From the NCBI GenBank assembly GCA_039714535.1, contig JBDLJC010000046.1:1-27930 (forward strand): a stretch of DNA of 27,930 nt, written 5' to 3'. Below, in pieces: positions 8,798 through 17,956 of this stretch. Each line of letters opens with the position of its first letter. Within the stretch, counting starts at the first letter, position 1. The DNA is from JAGXFP01 sp039714535. GTDB lineage: Bacteria; Desulfobacterota; Desulfobulbia; Desulfobulbales; JAGXFP01. Made by a program: the position numbers and the translations under genes. The notes beneath the pieces were generated by a model, which did no database searches, had not been told where the DNA came from, and saw nothing but the letters and a program-made list of their open reading frames with translations.

Positions 8798-11700
8798 ATG
8801 AAAAACCTGCTAAAAAAAATAACCCCGAAAGTCAAATTCTCCACCACTATCTCCGGCTTACGGGGCGGCGCCAAGGCATTACTGGCAGCACGCACCGCCC
8901 ATGATCTGCAGCGACCGCTTATCGTTATCACCGCCTCCGAGGACCAAGCCGCCGAAATGGAACAGGATCTGGCTCTATTTACCGAACTGCCGGTGCTGCT
9001 CTATCCTGGTTTTGACATCCCGGCCTACACCCCTCTATCGCCCGATCCAACCACCGTCGCCAGCCGTATTTCGACCCTGTATCAACTCATCAACCTCGAC
9101 TCCCCTTTTATTCTGGTGATGCCCGCCGAGGCCCTGTTACGCCGGGTCATTCCCAAGGATAAACTTAGTAATCTGGCCGAATTGGTCATCGTCGGCGAAG
9201 AAACCGATCAGGCCGAACTGGTTCGCCGCCTGATCAGCACCGGCTACGAAAAAGTTTCACTGGTCCAGACTCCCGGTGAACTCAGTCTGCGCGGCGGCAT
9301 TCTCGATATATTCCCGCCCTACCCCGGTGAATTGCTGACCCTCAAGAATTCCGGGCCGATGATTTCAGAAAACTGCCCGGTCCGCCTCGATTTTTTCGGC
9401 GATACCATTGAGTCGATCCGCTTTTTCGATCCCATCAGCCAACGCTCCCTCCAGGAACTGTCTGAGTTCACCATCCTGCCGGTCTCAGACAGTCTTTATC
9501 CCAGTCCGCCTGAAGATGAAAATAGTTCACCGGCCAGCCGCTTACTTGAGCGTTCCCGCGAGCTGGGTTGGGACCCAGACGAGGTCGATTTCCTGTTCGA
9601 TCATCTTAAGGCCAAGCATCGTTTTCCAGGCCTTGAGTTTTTCTTGCCGCTTTTTCACGAAAACCCGGCCACGCCACTCGATTTTACCCCTGAAAATTGT
9701 CTGCTGATGCTGGATAACCCCATCGAAATTGCCAAAAGTATTGGCCTGGCCTGGGAGCGAATCACAGCCAACCACCAGGAAACCTTATCTGCCAAGAAAC
9801 CAGCCCTGCCACCGGCCGAATTATTTCTGACCGAAACCCAACTGGCCAAGCAGTTACAAGTATTTTCAACGATCAACCTGGACGACTTCCCGACTGCCCC
9901 CGGCCCGGATGACCACTCCGAACAACGGTTATTATCCACGGAAGCGGTTGCTGAGGTCCACCATATCCCCTCCGGCAGCCACGCCCTGCTCAAACAGGAA
10001 CTGCAATTACAACGCCATAAAAAAGGGTTGCTGACGCCACTGGTCTCGCAAATCAAGAACTGGCAGGATGAAGGCGACACCGTTATCCTGGCCTGCCGCT
10101 CCAACCGCCATGCCGAACAACTAACCGAATTTCTCGGCCATCACAGCCTCAACGTCGTTAACCGCCAACTCCCGGTGGCAAGTGATCCGCAGACCACCGC
10201 CAGCAATGAAATCATTCTTTACACCTCACCACTCTCCGCCGGTTTCGACCTGACCGATGAAAAACTCCACTTTCTTTCCGAGTCGGAATTATTCGGCGAA
10301 AAGCGGCTGGGCAAACGGAAAAGCCCCAAGATCAGCGAAGGCGAAGCGGTCACCTTCGAAGAACTGAAGGGTGGTGAAATCGTCGTCCACGTCAACCACG
10401 GTCTGGGCAGCTACGTTGGCCTGATTAACATGACCTTGAACGGGATTGAGGGCGATTATCTCCAGATCAATTACCTGGATGACGACAAACTATACGTGCC
10501 GGTGGACCAACTCAATATGGTCCAGAAATACAAGGGCCTGTCCGATACTGAGCCGAAACGGGACAAGCTGGGCGGCAAGGCTTGGAGTAAGGCCAAGGCC
10601 AAGGTCAAGGAAGCGGTCTGGAAGGTGGCCCAGGAACTGCTTGACCTGTACGCCAAACGACAGATCACCACGGGCCGCCGTTTTTCCGAACCGGATGAAA
10701 TGTTCCACGAACTGGAAGAATCGTTCCCCTTCGATGAAACTCCGGGCCAACTGAAGGCCATCAACAATGTCCTGGATGATCTTACTTCAGACCGGGTGAT
10801 GGATCGTCTGGTCTGCGGTGATGTTGGCTACGGCAAGACCGAAGTAGCGATCAGGGCCGCCTTTAAAGTCCTGGGCGATGGCTGCCAGGTTGCCATCCTG
10901 GTCCCGACCACGGTTCTGGCCGAACAACACGCCGCCACCTTCAAGGAACGTTTGGCCGGCTTCGGGGTCAGAGTCGAGGCCTTAAACAGATTCCGGCCCA
11001 AATCGGAGCAGACCAAGACCCTTAAAGGCCTGAAGGATGGGACGGTCAATATCATCATCGGCACCCACCGGTTGCTCTCCAAGGATATCGTCTTTCAGAA
11101 GCTGGGTCTGCTGATAATTGACGAAGAACATCGCTTCGGGGTTAAGCATAAAGAACGGATCAAGAAAATACGCACCGGGGTTGATGTCCTGACCCTGACC
11201 GCCACGCCCATTCCCCGCACCCTGCAGATGTCATTACTGGGCGTCAGGGATCTGTCGGTGATCAGTTCCCCGCCCCGCCATCGCCGTTCGGTAAAGACCT
11301 TTGTGGCCAACTTCGATGAGCTGGTAATCAAAGAGGCGGTCACCAGGGAGATGCAGAGAGGCGGCCAGGTCTTCGTGGTCCATAACCGGGTCCAATCGAT
11401 CCATGGGATGGCCCGCCAGATTCACGACCTCAAACCCGACGCCAGAATAGCGGTAGCCCACGGCCAGATGCCCGGCCGGGCTCTGGAAGAGATCATGGTG
11501 AAATTCGTCAACCATGAGATTGATGTTCTGGTCTGCACTACCATTATCGAATCCGGTCTCGACATTCCCAATGCCAACACCATAATCATCACCAGGGCGG
11601 ACCGTTTGGGCCTGGCCGGGATTTACCAGCTTCGCGGCCGGGTCGGCCGCAGTAGCAGGCAGGCCTACGCCTATTTACTCGTTCCTTCAATGGAGAGGCT

Positions 11701-12382
11701 CTCCGGCGATGCCCAGCAGCGGTTACGGGCTCTGATGGAGTTCAATGAACTTGGCGGCGGCTTCAAACTGGCCATGAGCGACCTGCAGATCAGGGGCGGC
11801 GGCAATATCCTCGGCGAGTCCCAGAGCGGCAATATTGCCGCAGTCGGTTACGACCTCTATCTGGATCTGCTCCAGCAGACCGTAGAAGACCTGAAGCGCA
11901 AGGCGGCGGGTGGAGAAGATCTGGCCGGCGCAGACCTGGAACCAGAGATAAACCTGCTCTTACCGGCCTTCATCCCCCAAAAGTATATCCGCGACACGGA
12001 TCTGCGCTATATTACATACCGGAAGATAACTTCCTGTCATAGTGAAGATGCCTTGGCCGACATCAAGGAAGAGCTCCGGGACCGCTATGGCGCCCTGCCC
12101 GATGAAACTCTTAATCTCCTTGAGGTCATCGGTCTGAAAGAGGCCCTGATTAAACTGCAGATCAACCGTCTTGATCAGGGTGACAGCAATCTGGTTTTTT
12201 CTTTCACGGAGCATACCCCGGTCAGTCCGGCCCAGTTGCTGGAGATTATTAATGGTTCAAAGGGTAACATGCGACTGACCCCCGACAGCCGCCTGGTAGT
12301 GAAATTCAAGCCCGGCCAGCCCGAAACTATTATCCAGGAAGCCAAAAAGATATTGCGCACCCTCCTGCAGAATGCTACTTAA
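8798..12382 (+). CDS. mfd: Transcription-repair coupling factor Mfd
   Basis: DNA translocase that removes RNA polymerase stalled at lesions and recruits UvrA. From ATG 8798 it has 1194 residues (E. coli 1148). It has a UvrB-like N-terminal region with the segment LRGGILDIFPPYPGE, a CarD-like RNA-polymerase-interacting domain (about 515-600, with VHVNHGLGSYVGL) and a RecG-like helicase core. Walker A GDVGYGKT is at 674-681 and the DEEH box at 775-778. A TRCF C-terminal domain follows. The frame stays open upstream to TTG 8693, but those 35 extra residues (MSPKRRPKHH...) are unlike Mfd, and MKNLLKK aligns better with family N-termini. Neither start has a good RBS, so the start is uncertain. Confidence 0.95.
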   Translation: MKNLLKKITPKVKFSTTISGLRGGAKALLAARTAHDLQRPLIVITASEDQAAEMEQDLALFTELPVLLYPGFDIPAYTPLSPDPTTVASRISTLYQLINLDSPFILVMPAEALLRRVIPKDKLSNLAELVIVGEETDQAELVRRLISTGYEKVSLVQTPGELSLRGGILDIFPPYPGELLTLKNSGPMISENCPVRLDFFGDTIESIRFFDPISQRSLQELSEFTILPVSDSLYPSPPEDENSSPASRLLERSRELGWDPDEVDFLFDHLKAKHRFPGLEFFLPLFHENPATPLDFTPENCLLMLDNPIEIAKSIGLAWERITANHQETLSAKKPALPPAELFLTETQLAKQLQVFSTINLDDFPTAPGPDDHSEQRLLSTEAVAEVHHIPSGSHALLKQELQLQRHKKGLLTPLVSQIKNWQDEGDTVILACRSNRHAEQLTEFLGHHSLNVVNRQLPVASDPQTTASNEIILYTSPLSAGFDLTDEKLHFLSESELFGEKRLGKRKSPKISEGEAVTFEELKGGEIVVHVNHGLGSYVGLINMTLNGIEGDYLQINYLDDDKLYVPVDQLNMVQKYKGLSDTEPKRDKLGGKAWSKAKAKVKEAVWKVAQELLDLYAKRQITTGRRFSEPDEMFHELEESFPFDETPGQLKAINNVLDDLTSDRVMDRLVCGDVGYGKTEVAIRAAFKVLGDGCQVAILVPTTVLAEQHAATFKERLAGFGVRVEALNRFRPKSEQTKTLKGLKDGTVNIIIGTHRLLSKDIVFQKLGLLIIDEEHRFGVKHKERIKKIRTGVDVLTLTATPIPRTLQMSLLGVRDLSVISSPPRHRRSVKTFVANFDELVIKEAVTREMQRGGQVFVVHNRVQSIHGMARQIHDLKPDARIAVAHGQMPGRALEEIMVKFVNHEIDVLVCTTIIESGLDIPNANTIIITRADRLGLAGIYQLRGRVGRSSRQAYAYLLVPSMERLSGDAQQRLRALMEFNELGGGFKLAMSDLQIRGGGNILGESQSGNIAAVGYDLYLDLLQQTVEDLKRKAAGGEDLAGADLEPEINLLLPAFIPQKYIRDTDLRYITYRKITSCHSEDALADIKEELRDRYGALPDETLNLLEVIGLKEALIKLQINRLDQGDSNLVFSFTEHTPVSPAQLLEIINGSKGNMRLTPDSRLVVKFKPGQPETIIQEAKKILRTLLQNAT

Positions 12383-12452
12383 ATATGACCGAAAAGACTA
12401 TTAATTGGATCTTTTCACTGACAGTTAATCACTTCCCTGTGGAAAAAAGTTA

Positions 12453-13460
12453 ATGATTGAATCTATACCCCCTAGCCGCTATCTAATGTTCATTTTGGCC
12501 ACAACTATCTACATGTTGTTCTGCCTCAATTCCAGCCCGGTCCAGGCCAGACTGGTTGAAAAAGTTGTCGCTGTGGTGAACGGCGAGGTTATCACCCAGA
12601 CCGAATTGGCCAAGGAAGGCAAAAACATCTTCAACCAGATTCGGCAAAACACCCCGGCCTCCGAACTTGATGAAGCATTAAGCAAGGCCAGACACCAGGT
12701 GCTCACCGACCTCATAGAAGATCTGCTGGTCGCCCAAAAAGCCAAAGAGTTGCGAATTAACGTCACAGAGCAAGATCTCGATAGTACCATCGCCAAGATC
12801 AGCCAGGACAACAACCTGACCGTAGAGCAATTATATCTTGAACTGGAAAAAACCGGCTCCAGCAAAGAGGAATATCGCCATAAACTGGCGAGCCAGATCC
12901 GCAGCTCAAGGCTGATAAACTACGAGGTCCAATCCAAAATAGTCATCAGCGAGGAGAAGGCCCACGCCTATTACGACACAGTCTTCTCCAAGCAGGAAAC
13001 CGCCAAGGGCTACCACCTCCTCCAAATCGGTTTAACCTGGGGAACCCCGGGTTCATCTTCAGCGACAAAAGACAAAGCCAAGACAAGGGCCGAAGGGATC
13101 AGAAATCTGGCCATGGCCGGTCAGGATTTCAGGGAGCTGGCCCGTTCGTTCTCCGAACTGCCCTCAGCAAAAGACGGTGGCGACTTGGGCTTTTTCGCGG
13201 AAGACGAAATGGCCGATTACATGAAAGAATCAATTATCGGACTAAACCCCGGCCAAACCAGCGCCTTAATCGAAACCAGTGACTCATATCAGTTTTACAG
13301 ATTGATCACCAAGAACATCGATGGCACCCCGAATTTTGCCCCTTTTGCAGATGTCAGTGCAGAGATTATGGAACAACTCCGCCGGGAGGAACTTGATAAG
13401 CGCTATAAAAAATGGCTCCATGAAATCAAGGCCCAGGCCATCATCAAGGAACTTCTCTAG
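12453..13460 (+). CDS. surA: SurA-like periplasmic chaperone / parvulin peptidyl-prolyl isomerase
   Basis: Likely escorts unfolded outer-membrane proteins through the periplasm to BamA. The 335 residues comprise a signal peptide (about 1-32, cleavage after VQA), a SurA N-terminal helical domain starting VEKVVAVVNGEVITQTEL, and one parvulin/PpiC domain (about 185-285, with GYHLLQIGLTW and DGGDLGFF). A single parvulin domain, against two in E. coli SurA, is common outside gammaproteobacteria. The ATG overlaps the stop of a 22-codon open frame (12385-12453) as TAATG, and GGAAAAAAG serves as RBS. rodZ follows after 13 bases. Confidence 0.88.
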   Translation: MIESIPPSRYLMFILATTIYMLFCLNSSPVQARLVEKVVAVVNGEVITQTELAKEGKNIFNQIRQNTPASELDEALSKARHQVLTDLIEDLLVAQKAKELRINVTEQDLDSTIAKISQDNNLTVEQLYLELEKTGSSKEEYRHKLASQIRSSRLINYEVQSKIVISEEKAHAYYDTVFSKQETAKGYHLLQIGLTWGTPGSSSATKDKAKTRAEGIRNLAMAGQDFRELARSFSELPSAKDGGDLGFFAEDEMADYMKESIIGLNPGQTSALIETSDSYQFYRLITKNIDGTPNFAPFADVSAEIMEQLRREELDKRYKKWLHEIKAQAIIKELL

Positions 13461-13473
13461 GAAACACAACGCC

Positions 13474-14565
13474 ATGACAGATGATCAAATTTACAATGAA
13501 ACCCTACAGGAAGTCAGCCTGGGCGTCCTTCTCCAAAATACCCGGCAGGCCCGGCAAAAAACACTGGAGGATGCCTCAGACGCAACACGAATTAATGCGA
13601 AATTCCTCCAAGCTCTAGAGGAAAACGATTTCGAGAAATTACCGGATGAAATCTTTACCCGAGGATTCATCAAACTCTATGCAACTTACCTGGGCTTAGA
13701 TCCGAACGACACCGTTAAGCACTACCTTTCCCAGGAAAAGCTTGCCCCCTGCAAGCCAAATGTCAAAATACAGCGGAATGAAGTCATTGACAGTGAGCTC
13801 CTGGACAGAACTTCCATCTTTTTCAAAAAAACCCGCCGGATCTTGCCGATAGCGCTCTTGCTGTCAATACTGGTTCTTTTTTATATCCTCGGCGTTTTCT
13901 TCAAGGCGGAGAAGCAATCTAAAAAGAAGCTGCAGTCAGGACCGGATATTACCCTTGCACCGGTTGAGCAATCATCACCGGCAGATTCCGGCCAGACCAC
14001 CGACCCGCAAAAAGAGCTGCCGGCCAAAAAGATTGCCGAAACGCCCAGCCAACCAGCCGAACCACCAGTTCCAAAACCAGCAGTACCAGCAGTTGAATCC
14101 ACCAGCCAGGCCAAAGAAAAAGTTAAGACCGAGAACATAGCCGCGACTCAGCCGTCTGCCGTTGCCGAAAAAGATCCAACGCCCCCAGCCGCCATGACCC
14201 AACGGACCAGACAGGTTAAACCAGTGTCCCTGCCAATCACAGTTGCAGTCGCTACTGCCCCCAGTCCGGCACCGGAGCAACTTAATGGGGCGGCAGATGT
14301 TGAGTTTAAATATGTCCTGGAGGCCCACTTCGAGGAAAGTTCCCTGGTGCGCATCAAGGTAGATGACAAACCGCAACTTCAATACAATTCCCAGGCCGGA
14401 ATTATCCGAAGATGGAAGGCCAGGGAAAGCATCGTCCTTGATCTCGACAATCGGGCCGGCGTATCATTGACCCTTAACGGCCAACCTTTTGCCATTACCG
14501 ATACCGACGGCCCCACTGCCATTATCAATATCCCGGCGGATATCCCGAAAAGCAGCATTCCTTAA
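13474..14565 (+). CDS. rodZ: RodZ-like helix-turn-helix membrane protein (DUF4115)
   Basis: RodZ proteins tie MreB filaments to the elongation machinery and so help set cell shape. From ATG 13474 (AGGAAA upstream) there are 363 residues. A cytoplasmic HTH_25 domain occupies about 15-85 (LGVLLQNTRQARQKTLEDAS, then LPDEIFTRGFIKLYATYLG). It is followed by a basic segment, one transmembrane helix (about 121-141), a long Pro/Ala/Lys-rich periplasmic linker (about 145-265) and a C-terminal beta-rich DUF4115 domain (about 275-350). An upstream in-frame start at 13321 would overlap surA by 140 bases and is rejected. No mreB is in view. Some family members act as plain regulators, so shape control is inferred. 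Confidence 0.88.
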   Translation: MTDDQIYNETLQEVSLGVLLQNTRQARQKTLEDASDATRINAKFLQALEENDFEKLPDEIFTRGFIKLYATYLGLDPNDTVKHYLSQEKLAPCKPNVKIQRNEVIDSELLDRTSIFFKKTRRILPIALLLSILVLFYILGVFFKAEKQSKKKLQSGPDITLAPVEQSSPADSGQTTDPQKELPAKKIAETPSQPAEPPVPKPAVPAVESTSQAKEKVKTENIAATQPSAVAEKDPTPPAAMTQRTRQVKPVSLPITVAVATAPSPAPEQLNGAADVEFKYVLEAHFEESSLVRIKVDDKPQLQYNSQAGIIRRWKARESIVLDLDNRAGVSLTLNGQPFAITDTDGPTAIINIPADIPKSSIP

Positions 14566-14583
14566 CTTCCAGAGGAGCACGGA

Positions 14584-15348
14584 ATGAAATCCGGCAGAAC
14601 TCCGACGGTCGTTCTCCAGGTCAGAACCTACGGCGAGTCAGACAAGATCGTCACTTTTTACAGTAAAGCCAGGGGCCGGATGAGCGGTATCGCCAAGGGC
14701 GCCAAACGTAGTCTGAAACGATTTGTCAACAAGCTGGAACTGTTCAGCCAGCTGGAGCTCCTCTATACCGACAGCCGCAACTCCTCGCTGGTCATGATTG
14801 ACCAGGCCGAACTAGTCAATCCCTTCCCGGTAATCAGAGGCAACTATGATCGCTTCACAGCTGCTGCTTTGATCTGTGAGCTAATCCTCCATTGGACCCG
14901 GGAAAACGACCCGGACGACCGAATATTCGGGCTGTTAATCTGGGCCCTGACCAGTCTTGAAGACCTCAAGCGCCCGGCCGCCTGGATAGTAATCCTGTTT
15001 TACATCAAGCTCTTAACCCTCTTGGGCTACAAACCTGATTTAGAGGGCTGCACCGAATGCGGCACCCTTGCCCATCAAGATGGCCCCTTCCGCTTCAACC
15101 CGGCCAGAAACGGCCTGATCTGCCGTACCTGTGCTAAATCAACAAGTAACCTGGGGCAAGCGCCTGGTCTCAATTTTTCTATCAGCACCGCCCGTTTCCT
15201 AAATAAGGCCCAAGAGATGCCCCTGGATAAGCTTGCTCGCCTCCGTTTCACCCCTGCCGTAGTAAAAGAGGCAACTGCCATGCTAAAGAATTACGGCGGC
15301 AGTATCCTGCAAAGAGATATCTCTTCCTGGGATTTTCTGGTCAAATAA
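14584..15348 (+). CDS. recO: DNA repair protein RecO
   Basis: RecO works with RecR and RecF to load RecA onto SSB-coated single-stranded DNA and anneals strands. The 254 residues begin with an OB-fold (about 1-80, with TYGESDKIVTFYSKARGRMSGIAKGAKR), followed by a helical domain and a zinc finger with C156, C159, C180 and C183 (CTEC and CRTC). Length is typical. A strong RBS (GAGGAG) precedes ATG 14584. It sits 18 bases after rodZ and is the last gene of the plus-strand block. I see no convincing intrinsic terminator after it, only a weak hairpin around AGGGA...TCCCT near 15370-15386. Confidence 0.94.
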   Translation: MKSGRTPTVVLQVRTYGESDKIVTFYSKARGRMSGIAKGAKRSLKRFVNKLELFSQLELLYTDSRNSSLVMIDQAELVNPFPVIRGNYDRFTAAALICELILHWTRENDPDDRIFGLLIWALTSLEDLKRPAAWIVILFYIKLLTLLGYKPDLEGCTECGTLAHQDGPFRFNPARNGLICRTCAKSTSNLGQAPGLNFSISTARFLNKAQEMPLDKLARLRFTPAVVKEATAMLKNYGGSILQRDISSWDFLVK

Positions 15349-15540
15349 GCAATTCAATTTGTCCATGCCTAAGGGAGAAATATCCCTGTCCTAACCTCAT
15401 CTGTAAAACCTGATTTGCCATGTGCCCCCGGTGCTTCCTCGCTCTTTCTTTTACTTGTGCCTGACAAATTATTTACGAAAAGGTGTTTCTCAAGTAGATT
15501 AATTTAGATCATCATTTTCGGGTTTTTTAAGCTGGTTGCC

Positions 15541-15546
15541 TATAAT
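15541..15546 (+). promoter_or_regulatory. Perfect -10 box (TATAAT) before the zinc-ribbon/PH gene
   Basis: TATAAT occurs 51 bases before the ATG in the 248-base AT-rich gap after recO. No TTGACA-like -35 sits 16-18 bases upstream, so an activator may be needed or the match may be chance. Confidence 0.35.
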
Positions 15547-15596
15547 TAACTAAAGCGCCCCGAAATCACCAAAATATCAAAAAGAAAGGTTAATCA

Positions 15597-16685
15597 ATGA
15601 AAGTCGCATGCAGCCGCTGTAAAACTGAATACAATATTGCTGATGAGAAAATCGCTGATAAAAAAATTAATGCCCGGTGCAATAAATGCGGCGAAACGTT
15701 TGCAGTTAATCCAGGCGGAAAAAACCGGGAACAAATTATAGTCACTATGGACTCATCAACAGCGGCAAGCCCTCCGCTCCAGGAAGAAGAGATCAGCCCA
15801 AGAGCCGCCGCCATTCCCCCAGATCATCCCCTTTTTACCGCATACCCGGAACTTCTTGGCCTTTCCGGGGAACAGTTTGATTTTATGGAAATCTTCAACC
15901 CTGACAAGAAAGGGAATTACAAGAATGACAGGAACAAGTTTAAGGTGAAAATCCTGACTGCCGTATCTGAGAAAGTAACCGAGTTACTTAATGGCGACGA
16001 AAAGGTCATGCGGGTCGCTAAAGGAGCAGCGTACTATCCGTCGGAACTATTATTCGGTAACGGCTACCTGACGATGTTGTATAATCAATATGCCATTGTC
16101 TGCACCGAAAAGAGGCTTGTTTTCATCAATGTCAATCCCAAGGTCACCAGCTATACGCATTACCTTTTCCAGCTCCCATACAATCAAATTAAAAACGTAA
16201 AAAAGGGGATGGTTTTCGGTCGTTTGATATTCAACAAAAAGCAGGGCAAGCGGCGTCTGTTTAATGGGGTGAAAAGGTATTTAATGAAAGAAATCGCAGA
16301 GTTTGTCGCGGGGAAAGTAGCCGCAGCCCCGGCAGGTCAAAGCGGCGAACTTCTGGAAGATCTCTGCCCTGCCTGCTATACCCCACTCAAAAAAGGCCTT
16401 GCCAATTGTTCCGCCTGCAGTGCTGCTTTCAAGTCGCCCCGGAAAGCAGCATTGCGATCTTTGCTGCTGCCAGGCCTCGGTGATATCTATCTGGGGCATA
16501 AACTACTTGGCGCTCTGGAGCTTATTGGCTCACTGGTCGTCTGGTTTATAATCGTTACGATTCTTGCTTCAGGGGAAGAAGGCGGTTGGTTGATTGCCCT
16601 GATTCTGTTGCTATTTGTAAATGGTTTTGATGGCATTATGACCTATTTTATGGCCACGAAAGGCTACCTCTTAGAAAAAAGCTAG
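15597..16685 (+). CDS. Zinc-ribbon / PH-like / two-helix membrane protein of unknown function
   Basis: The 362 residues have four visible parts. The N-terminal MJ0042-type zinc ribbon has C5, C8, C28 and C31 (CSRCKTEYNI, then CNKCGETF). An acidic linker follows. A middle domain (about 125-240, with YNQYAIVCTEKRLVFINV and LPYNQIKNVKKG) resembles bacterial PH domains of the YokE type. A second zinc ribbon has C257, C260, C271 and C274. The end has a TM2-like PGLGDIYLG turn and two membrane helices (about 304-324 and 331-352). I do not recognise a named gene. The architecture suggests a membrane-anchored protein with a cytosolic ligand- or lipid-binding module. ATG 15597 has the RBS AGAAAGG. A frameshifted HD-GYP gene lies 50 bases downstream. 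Confidence 0.82.
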   Translation: MKVACSRCKTEYNIADEKIADKKINARCNKCGETFAVNPGGKNREQIIVTMDSSTAASPPLQEEEISPRAAAIPPDHPLFTAYPELLGLSGEQFDFMEIFNPDKKGNYKNDRNKFKVKILTAVSEKVTELLNGDEKVMRVAKGAAYYPSELLFGNGYLTMLYNQYAIVCTEKRLVFINVNPKVTSYTHYLFQLPYNQIKNVKKGMVFGRLIFNKKQGKRRLFNGVKRYLMKEIAEFVAGKVAAAPAGQSGELLEDLCPACYTPLKKGLANCSACSAAFKSPRKAALRSLLLPGLGDIYLGHKLLGALELIGSLVVWFIIVTILASGEEGGWLIALILLLFVNGFDGIMTYFMATKGYLLEKS

Positions 16686-16735
16686 GCCGCTCCTCTTGAG
16701 CGATGGCAACAAGCAGTTTTAAGAGGGCGGATCAT

Positions 16736-17693
16736 ATGGAAAAATTCGACCCGGACTTCGCCCTGTTCGGGATCCTGACTGCGGATCTCTCCTCTGGATC
16801 AGAGATAGGCAAAGCGGAGGTGGTCCTACAGCAATCAGGCCTCGGAACAACTCTACAGTCAGCTACGCGGCAGCACCATCGGTGCTATTATCAACGAGGT
16901 AGCCGGTGATGATCTTGATGGGGCCAGACTTGTGGCGCAGCTTGACGAGGGTCATTCGATAACGGTTGAAGGACTGCTTAACGACAGGTTTGTAAAACTT
17001 CACTGCACGGTAGTGCGTTACTGCGATGATGGTAGTTGCGACACCAAGAGGTTTATCCAGGCCGGCATCATGGATATTACCGAAAGTGTGGTGTTGAAAG
17101 ATCTGCTGTATGGTACTTCCGAGGCCCTGAAGAGGGCGGCCTGGGCGGCAGATGAGGACACCGGCAGCCATGTTGTCAGGATAAATCGCTATGCCGGGAA
17201 ACTGGCCGGGCAGATGGACCTTGACCGGGTATTTATTGACGATATTTCAAATTACGCCCAGCTCCATGATATCGGCAAAATCAATGTGGCTGGCATTATC
17301 AGGCTGCCTCGTAAGCTGAATGACGAAGAGCTGGCCGAGATGCGGAAACATACCGTCTACGGGGCGCAGATGGTGGCAGGGTTGGCCGGGCTTTCCATGG
17401 CCCATGATATCGCCTTGGATCATCATGAAAAATGGGATGGCACGGGTTATCCCAATGGCAAGAAAGGCGGGGAGATATCCCTGGCCGGCCGGATTGTTGC
17501 TCTGGCTGATGTCTTTGATGCCCTGGTTTCGGAGAGACCCTATAAACCGGCCTACAGCTATGAACAGGCCCTCGAAATCATGGTCAACGGCGATGAGCGG
17601 GTTCGCTCCGGCCATTTTGACCCGGAAATCAAACGGTTATTCATTGATAACTATGAAGAGTTTGTGGGGCTGCACCGGGAAATGGCTGATTAA
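16736..17693 (+). pseudogene. PAS-HD-GYP cyclic-di-GMP phosphodiesterase gene with a frameshift
   Basis: ATG 16736 has a good RBS (AAGAGGG) and opens a frame reading MEKFDPDFALFGILTADLSS, which ends at 16909. The frame one base further reads NQASEQLYSQLRG then IGAIINEVAGDDLDGARLV and continues through a complete HD-GYP domain to 17693. The two halves join as one PAS-like sensor plus HD-GYP protein if one base is removed (or two added) near 16820-16845. The catalytic part looks intact: HDIGK, the HH pair in ALDHHEKWDGTGYP and the downstream DVFDAL. HD-GYP enzymes hydrolyse cyclic-di-GMP. This may be a true inactivation, a sequencing indel, or a shorter protein starting at GTG 16932. No stop other than the frame break is seen. 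Confidence 0.75.
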
Positions 17694-17890
17694 AGCAGGC
17701 AACACCGTTTGCTGAACGCCTAAAAGTCACCGAATTATTGCGCCAGAACAATAGATTTGCTGGGGGGATTCATCCCGACCGTCTTAGCAACGACAACACC
17801 GTTCTCGTCAGAAAAAAGATGGTGAAGATTGGATCTCAGCCCTCACCATGATGAAATATTTCATCGGACTAATTTGTCCCGAAAAGAATA

Positions 17891-17924
17891 AAACCCCGCT
17901 CAAGTATAATCCTGAGCGGGGTTT
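17891..17924. terminator. Bidirectional rho-independent terminator
   Basis: A perfect 12-bp inverted repeat, AAACCCCGCTCA / TGAGCGGGGTTT, surrounds a 10-base loop. T-rich sequence follows on the minus strand (GGTTTTATTCTTTT) and a shorter T stretch on the plus strand. It lies between the convergent HD-GYP and lipoprotein genes, 33 bases from the lipoprotein stop. Confidence 0.9.
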
Positions 17925-17956
17925 CTGTTGCTGGAACTAATATTGTTGCCTGTTAT

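Noticed and set aside
13321..13473. N-terminal extension of the RodZ-like gene
   Set aside because: It would overlap surA by 140 bases in another frame and is unlike RodZ; ATG 13474 has an RBS.
15365..15390. Hairpin AGGGA...TCCCT after recO as a terminator
   Set aside because: The stem is only about five base pairs and no T run follows.
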